This document shows positions 26,789 through 35,259 of a DNA stretch of 64,000 nucleotides, piece after piece. The stretch comes from Eutrophocola salsuginis (lineage in GTDB: Bacteria > Pseudomonadota > Gammaproteobacteria > Pseudomonadales > Pseudohongiellaceae). Within the stretch, counting starts at the first letter, position 1, and each line of letters starts with the position of its first letter. Both the position numbers and the translations under genes were made by a program. The stretch is taken from contig JAYQTB010000004.1 of the NCBI GenBank assembly GCA_038147195.1, forward strand, positions 2,294,001-2,358,000, read 5' to 3'. The notes under the pieces are model-generated. The model searched no databases, was not told where the DNA came from, and was given only the letters and a program-made list of their open reading frames with translations.

Positions 26789-27846
26789 GCTGATAAACTC
26801 ATGTTGCCGATATTTTTGAGAAACATGCTTCTATCAATCTTCGGCGGATTTTCCCCATTTATCTCAAAAGATAAAAGATTAATATTATTTTCAGCAAGTG
26901 AGCTAACAAGCTCATTTTTGTATTTTTTAGCCCTAGCGCGTAGTTCGATATCAGATATTGACAAACATACTTTTATAGAGCGAGGTTCTATTACACTAAG
27001 ATCTATAACAATATGGTTTTCAGCTGAATAATAACAGGATATCTCAGCGTTCCAGCCTCGCTCTCCCTTATTATCTTTATGAAAACTATCTTTTAATTTG
27101 TTTTTTGTTATATTTATTTCTATCGGGGGAAATTCGTAAAAAAGAATCGCAAATCTAGCAGAAATCATATCTCTATCAGCCGCGAGATGTGTTTCGTAAA
27201 TATTAGAATTTAGATATGTAAGAAAATCTTTTAGTTTTTTTGAGAAATGAATTTCATTTTCATCATATTCTTTCTCAGCACTATCAAAGTATTTAGCAAT
27301 AACTGATCTAATAAGACTTATATTTATTTCATTACTATTCTCATGATCTTTTATTACAAAAGAACTTGCCTGGATAAAATATTTAATTAATTTTATAAGC
27401 TGATTTTTATCGGTCAAAATGTTTGAGTCAGCAAAAATATCCTCAAATATTTTTTTGGTATTTTGGCTTGTTTTTCGTAGATATAGGTATAAATCCCCAA
27501 TTTCCAGTATCGATATATTGCTAAGCAATTCAATAACAGCTTTCGGATGAAGATAATTTTTTTCTGGGTGAAGGCGGCTTTCTGGAAGAGTATTTTTATT
27601 TATTGTGACTTGATATTTTCGCGATTGGCTGGAACTTGTTATATCTTTTTCTTTTTTATCTGCTCTACTTATTTGAGTGTCTATTTCTAATTCTTTACCA
27701 TCATCTCTTAATACAACATTGACTATTTGTCCCTGTTTTAAGTCATAATCTCTTGCTTGTTTTTCTGAAATAATTATTTGGTTACTTTGAATAATATTTT
27801 CACTGTTAGAAAGCAGGAATCTTGTTGTGTTTTCTATACTATTCAA
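26785..27846 (-). CDS. fliK: FliK-like hook-length control protein
   Basis: 353 aa, start TTG. The C-terminal region (about 260-335) has WNAEISCYYSAENHIVIDLS, RARAKKYKNELVSSLAENNI and NLLSFEING, matching the FliK C-terminal pattern (short strands then xxLRxxLxxxGLxLxxxxV). Assignment is supported by coupling to the FlhB-like gene, its usual partner in switching export from hook to filament. The N-terminal part is not Gln- or Pro-rich as in classical FliK and its similarity is weak, so I am not certain. Very AT-rich. Confidence 0.6.
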   Translation of the reverse strand: MNSIENTTRFLLSNSENIIQSNQIIISEKQARDYDLKQGQIVNVVLRDDGKELEIDTQISRADKKEKDITSSSQSRKYQVTINKNTLPESRLHPEKNYLHPKAVIELLSNISILEIGDLYLYLRKTSQNTKKIFEDIFADSNILTDKNQLIKLIKYFIQASSFVIKDHENSNEINISLIRSVIAKYFDSAEKEYDENEIHFSKKLKDFLTYLNSNIYETHLAADRDMISARFAILFYEFPPIEINITKNKLKDSFHKDNKGERGWNAEISCYYSAENHIVIDLSVIEPRSIKVCLSISDIELRARAKKYKNELVSSLAENNINLLSFEINGENPPKIDRSMFLKNIGNMSLSA

Positions 27847-27868
27847 CTTATTTCACTTTATGCATTCT

Positions 27869-28291
27869 CTAAGGAAATCGAACCCAGGTTGATCTATCAC
27901 TTCTTAAACTACCCACATTTTCATTAAAAATAATCTTCCCAATATCTTCTTCATTAGGAAGTAATAATCTTTGGCCAGAATAAATAAAATTTGGATTTCG
28001 ATTTCTAAAACTATTAGGATTTGCTATCACAAACGCTTCTCTTAATATGTTTTTCTTGATAGCTGTACCAGGATAAATTTTGTTTATTATTCCGTCCAAG
28101 GTGTCGCCTTGTTTTACTATATAAAATCCTGATTCTAAGTATTCTTCATCCCTTGTCTCTAAGAATTCAGCGATATCATAACCATCAAGGAAGGTACGTA
28201 AAGCCGTATCAATGTCTTCTTGTGCACCAAGACACAATCCAGTTATAAAAAATAAGAACAAAATTGCCGTAAATTTTTGAATTATTTTCAT
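27869..28291 (-). CDS. Secreted LysM-domain protein
   Basis: 140 aa with a signal peptide (AILFLFFITGLCLGAQ). The central part YIVKQGDTLDGIINKIYPGT, then REAFVIANPNSF and FIYSGQRLLLP, is a FimV/LysM-type domain that binds peptidoglycan. GGAAAG lies before the ATG. It sits between flgT and the fliK-like gene in the flgP operon, so a role in anchoring the motor rings or the hook basal structure to the wall is plausible but inferred. Confidence 0.78.
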   Translation of the reverse strand: MKIIQKFTAILFLFFITGLCLGAQEDIDTALRTFLDGYDIAEFLETRDEEYLESGFYIVKQGDTLDGIINKIYPGTAIKKNILREAFVIANPNSFRNRNPNFIYSGQRLLLPNEEDIGKIIFNENVGSLRSDRSTWVRFP

Positions 28292-28303
28292 TGGCTTTCC
28301 AGG

Positions 28304-29518
28304 TTAAAAGGGTATAGCAAGAACATTATTTCTACTGATAGTTCCTTCTACAATTTCTAATGTAGCACTATTACTATCTGTTGATATTATTTCTGCAATA
28401 GCTAGCTCATTCAAACTTTCCGAATCTATTGAAGCACCGAGAGTATTCAATCTTTGTGTATTTAATAAAAATCGATCTCCAATTTTTATGCCAGCATTTG
28501 AATTTACACTTATCGTATAAAAACTACCTTCACGTGAGGCTTGATATTCGTTACTACTGCACTCCAATAAGTCTAAAGGCTCTTGTAATAAACTTAGGGA
28601 TATATAATCAGAGATGACAGTTTTTTTGCTATTCAACCCAACTAAATTAGTTATTTGATTTTTAATTTGATTTAATATATTTCTCTCAACGCGTATTTCT
28701 TTTTTTTCTGGGTCGTACAAGAAACCAATTTTTTTCTCAAAAAGCCTTTCTTTAACACTACTTGAAGCGCTGTTTTCTAGCGTTACATTTGCAGAAATAG
28801 AATATATTGCACGGCTTTTTGTATTCTCTGAAGGGATGCTTGCAAGGCTGAATTCCTTTGCTGCATATCTTGTGATATTTTTTGCGGCCTTATAACTATT
28901 TTGAATAGTTTTCAGCGGAATATTTTCAAATTTATTGATATCTTCTATATTGATTATAAAAAGATACTCACTTGTTTTATCACTATTTCTTGGAGCTAAG
29001 TATTGATAATAGCTATTTACATTAGAAGTATAGCTATACCGGTCAACATTTATAAATGTATTTTGCAATTCAATATTTTCAATATTTTCATCAAGATAGT
29101 TGTATAGATCTGCTTCAAACAGCTTAATTAAATTTCTAGCCGATGTGTTATTTGTTTTATCTGATATTCTGAGTGACAAATTTTTCTTATATTTGTTTAG
29201 TGGTATATCTACGCAATTATTTTCTAAATCATTTATATCAATTTGTATATTTTTAGGCTGATTATCATTATTAAAATAATTAGCAATTCTTATACCTCTT
29301 ACCTTAGTGTTACTACTAAAGTAAGTTGATTCTATCAGTTCCCCTCTATTATTAAGATAAGCATTTGAAACTACAGATACTTCCCCACCCAAAGCAGCAT
29401 CTAATAAACTCGCTTTTACGATTTCAAGTTGTGACAACGGTGCTTGTGATTCTCTATCTGCCGCCATTGTGCAAATTGGTATCATAGATAAAACTATGTA
29501 TATCAATTTAATATTCAT
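28304..29518 (-). CDS. flgT: FlgT-like flagellar H-ring protein
   Basis: 404 aa with a signal peptide (LIYIVLSMIPICTMAA). The N-terminal part (IVKASLLDAALGGEVSVVSN, then GELIESTYF and VRGIRI) resembles the FlgT N-domain, the middle holds the FlgT M-like part, and the C-terminus (NAGIKIGDRFLLN, LAIAEIISTDSNSATLEIV) fits the small C-domain. In Vibrio, FlgT builds the H ring around the LP ring and helps sodium-driven stators dock. Directly downstream of flgP, as in Vibrio clusters. flgO was not seen. Similarity is moderate, so confidence is limited. Confidence 0.75.
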   Translation of the reverse strand: MNIKLIYIVLSMIPICTMAADRESQAPLSQLEIVKASLLDAALGGEVSVVSNAYLNNRGELIESTYFSSNTKVRGIRIANYFNNDNQPKNIQIDINDLENNCVDIPLNKYKKNLSLRISDKTNNTSARNLIKLFEADLYNYLDENIENIELQNTFINVDRYSYTSNVNSYYQYLAPRNSDKTSEYLFIINIEDINKFENIPLKTIQNSYKAAKNITRYAAKEFSLASIPSENTKSRAIYSISANVTLENSASSSVKERLFEKKIGFLYDPEKKEIRVERNILNQIKNQITNLVGLNSKKTVISDYISLSLLQEPLDLLECSSNEYQASREGSFYTISVNSNAGIKIGDRFLLNTQRLNTLGASIDSESLNELAIAEIISTDSNSATLEIVEGTISRNNVLAIPF

Positions 29519-29546
29519 AAAATTATTCTTTTTTTAAGATCTAGTT

Positions 29547-29996
29547 TTAATTACTTGTAACTAATCTCATATACAGCAATCTTAAATCGTTTATTGTCCT
29601 CCTAGGAAGTCCAAGGGTGGCTGCATATGTATCATCCGAAATAGGTTCTATCTTTATCAGTTCAGCTCCATATATCACACCTTCAACCCTAGCTCTAAAG
29701 GTATCATCGTTAATTGCAAGATCTGATATCGTAGTCGCCGAATCAATATAGGTCCCATACACAATCTCTGCTAATTGCCTGAATGCATCCATACGTGCTG
29801 CTTTTATAGCCATCAATCGCTGCTGAGGCTCAGAACCCTGGTGCGAAGCAATAACTGAGTATCCAGTAGCCTCAACCATTCCGCCCCTGTAGAAATTATC
29901 ATATGTATCATATTGATTTATATAGGGATTATATACTTGGCAACTTGTAACTATTAAAGAAAGAAACGTAGCCAAAATTAAGCGTGATTTGTGCAT
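29547..29996 (-). CDS. flgP: FlgP-like outer-membrane lipoprotein (LPP20 family)
   Basis: 149 aa. A lipoprotein signal (LILATFLSLIVTSC) precedes YRGGMVEATGYSVIASHQGS, then QQRLMAIKAARMDAFRQLAE and IVYGTYIDS, which is the LPP20/FlgP signature. FlgP forms an outer-membrane-associated disk in Vibrio and Campylobacter motors. It is the first gene of a five-gene operon (flgP, flgT, LysM, fliK-like, fhlB-like) and has a good sigma-28 type promoter 33 bases upstream. Confidence 0.85.
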   Translation of the reverse strand: MHKSRLILATFLSLIVTSCQVYNPYINQYDTYDNFYRGGMVEATGYSVIASHQGSEPQQRLMAIKAARMDAFRQLAEIVYGTYIDSATTISDLAINDDTFRARVEGVIYGAELIKIEPISDDTYAATLGLPRRTINDLRLLYMRLVTSN

Positions 29997-30028
29997 GGGA
30001 AGGCCTAATCTGATTGAACTAGTTAGAT

Positions 30029-30055
30029 ATATCGGCAGTTGTTATTAATTCTTTA
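30029..30055 (-). promoter_or_regulatory. Sigma-28 (FliA) type promoter for the flgP operon
   Basis: On the minus strand: TAAAGAAT, 11-base spacer, GCCGATAT. The -10 matches 7 of 8 and the -35 6 of 8 against TAAAGTTT-N11-GCCGATAA. Predicted start near 30022, giving a leader of roughly 25 bases to flgP. Confidence 0.75.
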
Positions 30056-30083
30056 TTATTTGTTAATTTCATTTCTCAATTAT

Positions 30084-30100
30084 TTGGCATAGTAATTGCA
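30084..30100 (+). promoter_or_regulatory. Sigma-54 (RpoN) type promoter for flhA
   Basis: TTGGCATAGTAATTGCA: GG and GC are ten bases apart, with TTGGCA at -24 and TTGCA at -12, close to the consensus TGGCAC-N5-TTGCA. It lies 75 bases upstream of the flhA start and back to back with the flgP promoter, so this 178-base gap serves both directions under different sigma factors. Confidence 0.7.
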
Positions 30101-30174
30101 ATAAAAATTGAAAGTTTCTATGGAATTTACGGAATCCTTTTTTCAATTTGTAACTCATTGATATTCAAGTAATT

Positions 30175-32289
30175 ATGCAAAATGCCATAGTGTCAAATAT
30201 CCGACAATTTATAAATTTCGGAGCTATAAAAAATTTAGCTATCCCGCTGGTATTCCTAGCAATAATGGCGATGCTTGTAATCCCTCTACCTGCGGTTGTT
30301 CTGGATATCCTATTTACATTCAATATCATGGCGGGCCTGGTAATAGTCATGATAAGTATTAATGTTCATAAACCACTAGAATTCTCATCGTTTCCTCTTA
30401 TTCTCCTTTTAGCAACAATGCTGCGCTTAAGTTTGAACGTCGCTTCAACCAGGGTAGTTTTATTAAAAGGGCACGAAGGAACGGACTCTGCTGGAGATGT
30501 TATAGCCTCTTTTGGTGAATTTGTTATTGCTGGTAATTATGTTGTGGGTTTCATCATATTTATCATATTGATGATAATTAATTTTATTGTTGTGACAAAA
30601 GGAGCTGGTCGTACATCAGAGGTAATTGCGCGTTTTACATTAGATGCTTTACCAGGAAAGCAAATGGCTATTGATGCAGATTTAAACTCTGGATTAATTA
30701 CCCAAGAACAGGCTACAGAGAGGAGACAAGAAGTTGCACAAGAATCAGATTTTTTTGGATCAATGGACGGTTCTTCCAAATTCGTTAGGGGAGATGCCAT
30801 TGCTGGGATATTAATACTGCTAATAAATATTATAGGTGGATTAATTGTTGGTACTACTCAGCATGATTTGAGTTTTGAGAATGCTGCAGAAATATATACT
30901 GTATTAACAATTGGTGACGGCTTAGTAGCACAAATTCCATCACTTTTACTTTCTTTGTCTACTGCAATCATAGTTACAAGAGTTACTACGACAGAATCTA
31001 CAACAAATCAAGCTAGCCTAGAACTAAGAAATCCAATCGCGCTAAAGGTAACATCATTAGTGTTATTCATACTAGGTATCATACCAGGTATGCCGCATAT
31101 ATTCTTTATACCGGCCAGCTTAATTTTATTTTACATAAGCTTTGTTAATGATAAAAAAGATCGTGAAAATAGTATTAATGATGAGGATGATGTAAGTATA
31201 GATGATGATAAAGATATAGATCTAAACTGGGCAGATATAGAACATGTAGATACTATTGGACTGGAAATTGGTTACGGTCTCATTCCTTTAGTTAGTGAAA
31301 ATGGTGGTGGAATTTTACTTTCTAGAATAAAAGGGATTCGTAAAAAATTATCAACCGAACTCGGATTTTTAATACAACCAATAAGAATAAGGGATAATTT
31401 AAATCTAGATCCATTATCTTATAACATACTTCTGAAGGGAGTAGTCCGCGGTAAAGGCAAGATTGAAATTCACAAAGATTTAGCAATTAATCCAGGTGAT
31501 ATTAAGGAGGAGATTGAAGGTATAAAAACAAAAGAACCTGCATTCGGATTAGATGCATATTGGATTGACACTAAAATTGCTGATCATGCGAAATTATTAG
31601 GCTATACAATAGTTGATAGTTCTACTGTTATTGCTACACATATAAACGCTTTATTAAAAAATAATTCTTACGAACTATTAGGCCATGATGAGACTAGAGA
31701 ACTTTTAGATAAAGTTTCTAAGATATCTCCAAAACTTGTTGAAGATCTGGTTCCCGAAAAATTATCAATTGCAACAATAATGCAAGTTCTAAAAAATCTT
31801 CTTTATGAAGCCATATCAATAAAAGATATGAAAACAATTTTAGCAACTTTACTGACTGAGGGATCTAAAACACAAAATCCTGATGAACTCACTGAGCTTG
31901 TAAGGCCGAAAATAGGCCATCTTATGCTACAAGAAATAGTGAGCTTGGGAGACGAGTTAAATGTTATAACTTTAGATCCAGCCTTAGAACAGATTTTAAT
32001 AAACAGTGTAGATAAAAGCCCTAATAAAATTGAGCCTATAATAGATCCAAGACTATTAACAGATTTAATAACCTCAATTAAAACACAGGTAGATAAATCT
32101 TTTGCCGACGGCATAGAAATCACTTTAGTTGTAGCGCCTACCATTAGACCTTGGTTAGCAAGAGTTATAAAACAGCGTGTTCCTGACTTTAAAGTATTTT
32201 CATATACAGAAATCCCGGAAGATCAACCTGTAAAAGTATGTTGTCGTATTGGGCAATCAGCTGATAAATCAAATATAAATGAAAATTGA
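30175..32289 (+). CDS. flhA: Flagellar export gate protein FlhA
   Basis: 704 aa, usual length. N-terminal membrane domain with the FHIPEP-family text (LRLSLNVASTRVVLLKGHEG, GDVIASFGEFVIAGNY, DALPGKQMAIDADLNSGLIT, ARRQ-like TERRQEVAQESDFFGSMDGS), a linker rich in Asp, and a C-terminal cytoplasmic domain that forms the ring docking chaperone-substrate complexes. First gene of an operon with flhF-like, flhG and fliA. It ends inside the next gene (11-base overlap). flhB, normally just upstream, is not here. Confidence 0.96.
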   Translation: MQNAIVSNIRQFINFGAIKNLAIPLVFLAIMAMLVIPLPAVVLDILFTFNIMAGLVIVMISINVHKPLEFSSFPLILLLATMLRLSLNVASTRVVLLKGHEGTDSAGDVIASFGEFVIAGNYVVGFIIFIILMIINFIVVTKGAGRTSEVIARFTLDALPGKQMAIDADLNSGLITQEQATERRQEVAQESDFFGSMDGSSKFVRGDAIAGILILLINIIGGLIVGTTQHDLSFENAAEIYTVLTIGDGLVAQIPSLLLSLSTAIIVTRVTTTESTTNQASLELRNPIALKVTSLVLFILGIIPGMPHIFFIPASLILFYISFVNDKKDRENSINDEDDVSIDDDKDIDLNWADIEHVDTIGLEIGYGLIPLVSENGGGILLSRIKGIRKKLSTELGFLIQPIRIRDNLNLDPLSYNILLKGVVRGKGKIEIHKDLAINPGDIKEEIEGIKTKEPAFGLDAYWIDTKIADHAKLLGYTIVDSSTVIATHINALLKNNSYELLGHDETRELLDKVSKISPKLVEDLVPEKLSIATIMQVLKNLLYEAISIKDMKTILATLLTEGSKTQNPDELTELVRPKIGHLMLQEIVSLGDELNVITLDPALEQILINSVDKSPNKIEPIIDPRLLTDLITSIKTQVDKSFADGIEITLVVAPTIRPWLARVIKQRVPDFKVFSYTEIPEDQPVKVCCRIGQSADKSNINEN

Positions 32290-33232
32290 AATCTTAAAGA
32301 CAAAGCCTAAATTGAATCTATTTAAAGATATACAGAATAGATTTGGTGAAACCGCAGTAATTTTAAATCGTATAGAAGAAAAGGATCAGGAGTATTATTT
32401 CATCTGTCATGACGCACAAGATAATAAAAGTAACATATCACGGGAGTCAGATAGCAAAGAAAATAAGTTAGAAAATAAAATACCTAAAAATAATTCTGAG
32501 AATATTTTCCTATTCTACTTAAAATCATTTTTTGATGCGCAACCTTTAAATTCGGCTTTTAAGAATCGTATTCTTAAATCATTAGTAGAACCAAGTTCAT
32601 TGGATGATTTGTTAACACAAATAAATGTTGCTTTGGACCATAATTTAAATGCACCAAATGAACTTAATTTGAATGCTTCAGTTTTTTTCATTTACTCTGA
32701 AAAAAACACGAATGTCACAAATATAATTTCACAGATTCACAATAGAATCTCCTCAGAGACTAATAGAAATGTATTCGCATATCACTTAGCCAATGATTTT
32801 CTGAGTGACATTCCAGGTATTTATAATCCAAGTAATTTAAAGTCAACGGATATCTATTCACAATATCATTTCGATTTAACTAAAGCGGCTTATATTCTCA
32901 ATGTTAATGATATGGATTCACTCAAGGGTAATAATGTTATTCAAACAACAGCTAACAAATGTCATATTGCCGTATGTGACAGCCTGTCTAGCTTTTCTTA
33001 TTTTGATCATATGAATTCATTAGCTAAATGGGATAATTATATTTTTACTAATATATCACCGAAATTTTTTACAATTGAACTGCTTCAATTTCTAATTTTA
33101 TCCAAACCTTATATGTCGATCGGTTCTCTTTATAACGATTCAAGTAATAATTTGATCTATTTGTCTAAAGATTATTTTATTCAAGGTTTTACAAAATTGA
33201 TTAGAAAATATTTTGCTTATACAAAAAACTGA
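32279..33232 (+). CDS. flhF: FlhF-position protein lacking GTPase motifs
   Basis: 317 aa between flhA and flhG, the invariant place of flhF. The N-terminus keeps the FlhF B-domain start (MKIEILKTK, then FGETAVILNRIEEKDQEYYF, matching the FlhF GxxAVILxxR segment). Where the SRP-type P-loop (GPTGVGKTTT) should stand, it reads FFIYSEKNTNVTNIIS, with no GKT. The G4 motif TKLD is TNIS in YIFTNISPKFFTIELLQFLI, yet the following text (KPYMSIGSL, then LIYLSKDYFIQGF) aligns with the FlhF C-terminal end. So it looks like a nucleotide-blind FlhF remnant kept as a full-length frame. FlhF normally sets the pole where the flagellum is built. Confidence 0.65.
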   Translation: MKIEILKTKPKLNLFKDIQNRFGETAVILNRIEEKDQEYYFICHDAQDNKSNISRESDSKENKLENKIPKNNSENIFLFYLKSFFDAQPLNSAFKNRILKSLVEPSSLDDLLTQINVALDHNLNAPNELNLNASVFFIYSEKNTNVTNIISQIHNRISSETNRNVFAYHLANDFLSDIPGIYNPSNLKSTDIYSQYHFDLTKAAYILNVNDMDSLKGNNVIQTTANKCHIAVCDSLSSFSYFDHMNSLAKWDNYIFTNISPKFFTIELLQFLILSKPYMSIGSLYNDSSNNLIYLSKDYFIQGFTKLIRKYFAYTKN

Positions 33233-33236
33233 TTGT

Positions 33237-34022
33237 ATGAAAAATAATAGATCCGTTATTGGTGTTGCCAGTGGCAAAGGTGGAGTAGGAAAAACTACTT
33301 TTGCAATAAACCTTGCTTATTACTATGCATCAATAGGTAAAAAGGTACTGATATTTGATGCTGATTTAGGTCTGGGCAATATACATATCGCCTTCAAAAA
33401 AAAATTGTCTGGAAATCTTATAGATGTAATCAATGGTAAAGATACTATTACTAATGTGTTATTAGATTTGAGTCAAAATATCTCACTTGTAAGCGGTGGC
33501 ACTAATCTTGATCAAATCCTTCAAATTGATCCAAACTTAAACAAACAGATAATACACCTGGTAAACGAACTTAAGGATCAGTTCGATTTACTTATAGTCG
33601 ATGTTGCTGCAGGTATTAATTATAGCGTTCTTGATTTTCTTTCTGCCTGTAGCCATAAAATTGTTGTAGGTACAAGTGAGCCTTCTTCAGTATCAGATGC
33701 TTACGCTCTTATTAAGCTTCTTTATCTTAAATATGGAATAGATCATATTTCCTATTTGCCAAATAAAGTAAAAACCCCTATTGAAGGTTCTCAAATTTTT
33801 GAAAAACTTAGGTTAATTGCAGCCAAATATATCGGTTGCTCATTAAATAAAATTGGAACTTTAACATTAAATGAAGATTATAATAGGGGCTGGGTGGATG
33901 GCGATTTGCCAACCGCACATGGAAGAAAATCAAGTATATACAACGAGTTTGCAGAAATTGCTTCTATGATTGAAAAAGCAGAATACATTAGTACATCGAA
34001 TGGCCTGAAGTTTTTCGAGTAA
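33237..34022 (+). CDS. flhG: FlhG (FleN) MinD-like ATPase
   Basis: 261 aa from the ATG at 33237, five bases after the flhF-like stop; an upstream TTG at 33213 would overlap that gene. Deviant Walker A motif SGKGGVGKTTFAINLA at the very N-terminus, FDADLGLGNIHI as switch I region, and LLIVDVAAGIN as Walker B-like. FlhG limits flagellar number, usually acting on FlhF and FlrA/FleQ. The N-terminal extension bearing the DQAxxLR activating helix for FlhF seen in some FlhG proteins is absent, which fits a partner without GTPase motifs. Confidence 0.9.
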   Translation: MKNNRSVIGVASGKGGVGKTTFAINLAYYYASIGKKVLIFDADLGLGNIHIAFKKKLSGNLIDVINGKDTITNVLLDLSQNISLVSGGTNLDQILQIDPNLNKQIIHLVNELKDQFDLLIVDVAAGINYSVLDFLSACSHKIVVGTSEPSSVSDAYALIKLLYLKYGIDHISYLPNKVKTPIEGSQIFEKLRLIAAKYIGCSLNKIGTLTLNEDYNRGWVDGDLPTAHGRKSSIYNEFAEIASMIEKAEYISTSNGLKFFE

Positions 34023-34042
34023 AGATGTAGTAAATACCTTAA

Positions 34043-34759
34043 ATGTACGAGAAAAATATCAATTCTCAAAGAGATACTCTTATCAATGAAAATATTTCAT
34101 TGGTGACCCGTATTGTAAATCATTTAAAAGCACGAATACCTCCAAATATTGATTACGATGACATGATGCAAATTGGCATTTTGGGATTAATTTCAGCCGC
34201 GGACAATTACAACGATAATCTTGGTGTGTCCTTCGTAGACTATGCTAAAAGTAGGGTAAAGGGTTCAATAATTGATGAAGTACGAAAAATGAGTGATATT
34301 TCTCGATTAGCAATTAAAAATACTCAGGAACATAATAAGGCTATTCATTTTTTAACGTCGAGCCTGGAAAGAACACCTACAAGTAATGAAGTTGCTCAAT
34401 ATTTAAATATCTCAATAAATGAATATGAAGGACAGCGGACACATGCTGAACGATTTAAAATTGATGCGCCGGCTGAAAATGATTCAGAATATGACATCTT
34501 TGATACATTTTTATCTGGCGATTCAAATCCTTTAGATGACATTGAACTTGAAGACATAAAACATTACCTTACGAAAGAAATTAATAAACTCTCAGAACGA
34601 GAAAGACAGATTCTTCAGTTATATTATTATGAAGAATTCAACTTGAAAGAAATTGCTGAAATAATAGGAGTCGTTGAATCGAGAATAAGTCAAATTCTCT
34701 CCAAAACAATCAAATCTCTTCGCACAAAAATTCATAATAAAATCTCGAATGTTTCTTAG
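34043..34759 (+). CDS. fliA: Flagellar sigma factor FliA (sigma-28)
   Basis: 238 aa, usual length. Region 2 (ENISLVTRIVNHLKARIPPN, YDDMMQIGILGLISAADNY, FVDYAKSRVKGSIIDEVRKM) and region 4 (LSERERQILQLYYYEEFNLK, EIAEIIGVVESRISQILSKT) are intact, with a short region 3. It would read the TAAA-N15-GNCGAT promoters found before flgM, flgP and the 36.9-37.1 kb pair. 20 bases after flhG. Its last 11 bases overlap the next gene. Confidence 0.95.
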   Translation: MYEKNINSQRDTLINENISLVTRIVNHLKARIPPNIDYDDMMQIGILGLISAADNYNDNLGVSFVDYAKSRVKGSIIDEVRKMSDISRLAIKNTQEHNKAIHFLTSSLERTPTSNEVAQYLNISINEYEGQRTHAERFKIDAPAENDSEYDIFDTFLSGDSNPLDDIELEDIKHYLTKEINKLSERERQILQLYYYEEFNLKEIAEIIGVVESRISQILSKTIKSLRTKIHNKISNVS

Positions 34760-35258
34760 CAATTTTTTTAAAAAAAATAAATCTCAGAAAAAACTCGACG
34801 AACTGAAAAAGTTGAGCAAGCAAGATTATGAAAATTGCATAAAAAATAACAAGTCGATTGGGAATTTAAGATTACGAAATCGCTTAGCGTTACGGTCAAA
34901 GGCTAACGTCGAAAAAACCTTCATAGATGCAGCTAAGAATGTTGAGATTTATCAAAAAATAAGGCTTGAGGCCTCGTTAACAAATAATAATTTAGAGCTG
35001 ACTCCGCCGAAAATTGAGACTTCTTATCAAATTTTACAAACAGATAAAGGGCTAATTGTAAGTTATATACCTTTTGAATACGCAGAGGAGGTTTTTAAAA
35101 TTGGGGCTTCCTATCAGAATTCTGAGTTATCAGCTGATCAATCAAAAAAGAAAATCGAAAATATTTTTAATAGAATTTGTAAAGAATTAAATATTTACAA
35201 AGAAATTCCTATTTTGGAATTTCTAGATGATAATACTACTAATAAATTAGATACCTAA
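34749..35258 (+). CDS. Unrecognised protein in the flhA-fliA operon
   Basis: 169 aa, lysine-rich, predicted mostly helical at the N-terminus (FFKKNKSQKKLDELKKLSKQ), with no signal peptide or membrane segment; probably cytoplasmic. A part near residues 90-120 (TSYQILQTDKGLIVSYIPFE) looks beta-rich. It starts inside the end of fliA, so it is translationally coupled. In related bacteria this slot often holds chemotaxis genes (cheY, cheZ), but nothing here resembles them. Function unknown. Confidence 0.6.
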   Translation: MFLSNFFKKNKSQKKLDELKKLSKQDYENCIKNNKSIGNLRLRNRLALRSKANVEKTFIDAAKNVEIYQKIRLEASLTNNNLELTPPKIETSYQILQTDKGLIVSYIPFEYAEEVFKIGASYQNSELSADQSKKKIENIFNRICKELNIYKEIPILEFLDDNTTNKLDT

Positions 35259-35259
35259 T

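Noticed and set aside
34749..35258. CheY or CheZ downstream of fliA
   Set aside because: Position suggested it, but the protein has no receiver-domain Asp motifs or CheZ text.
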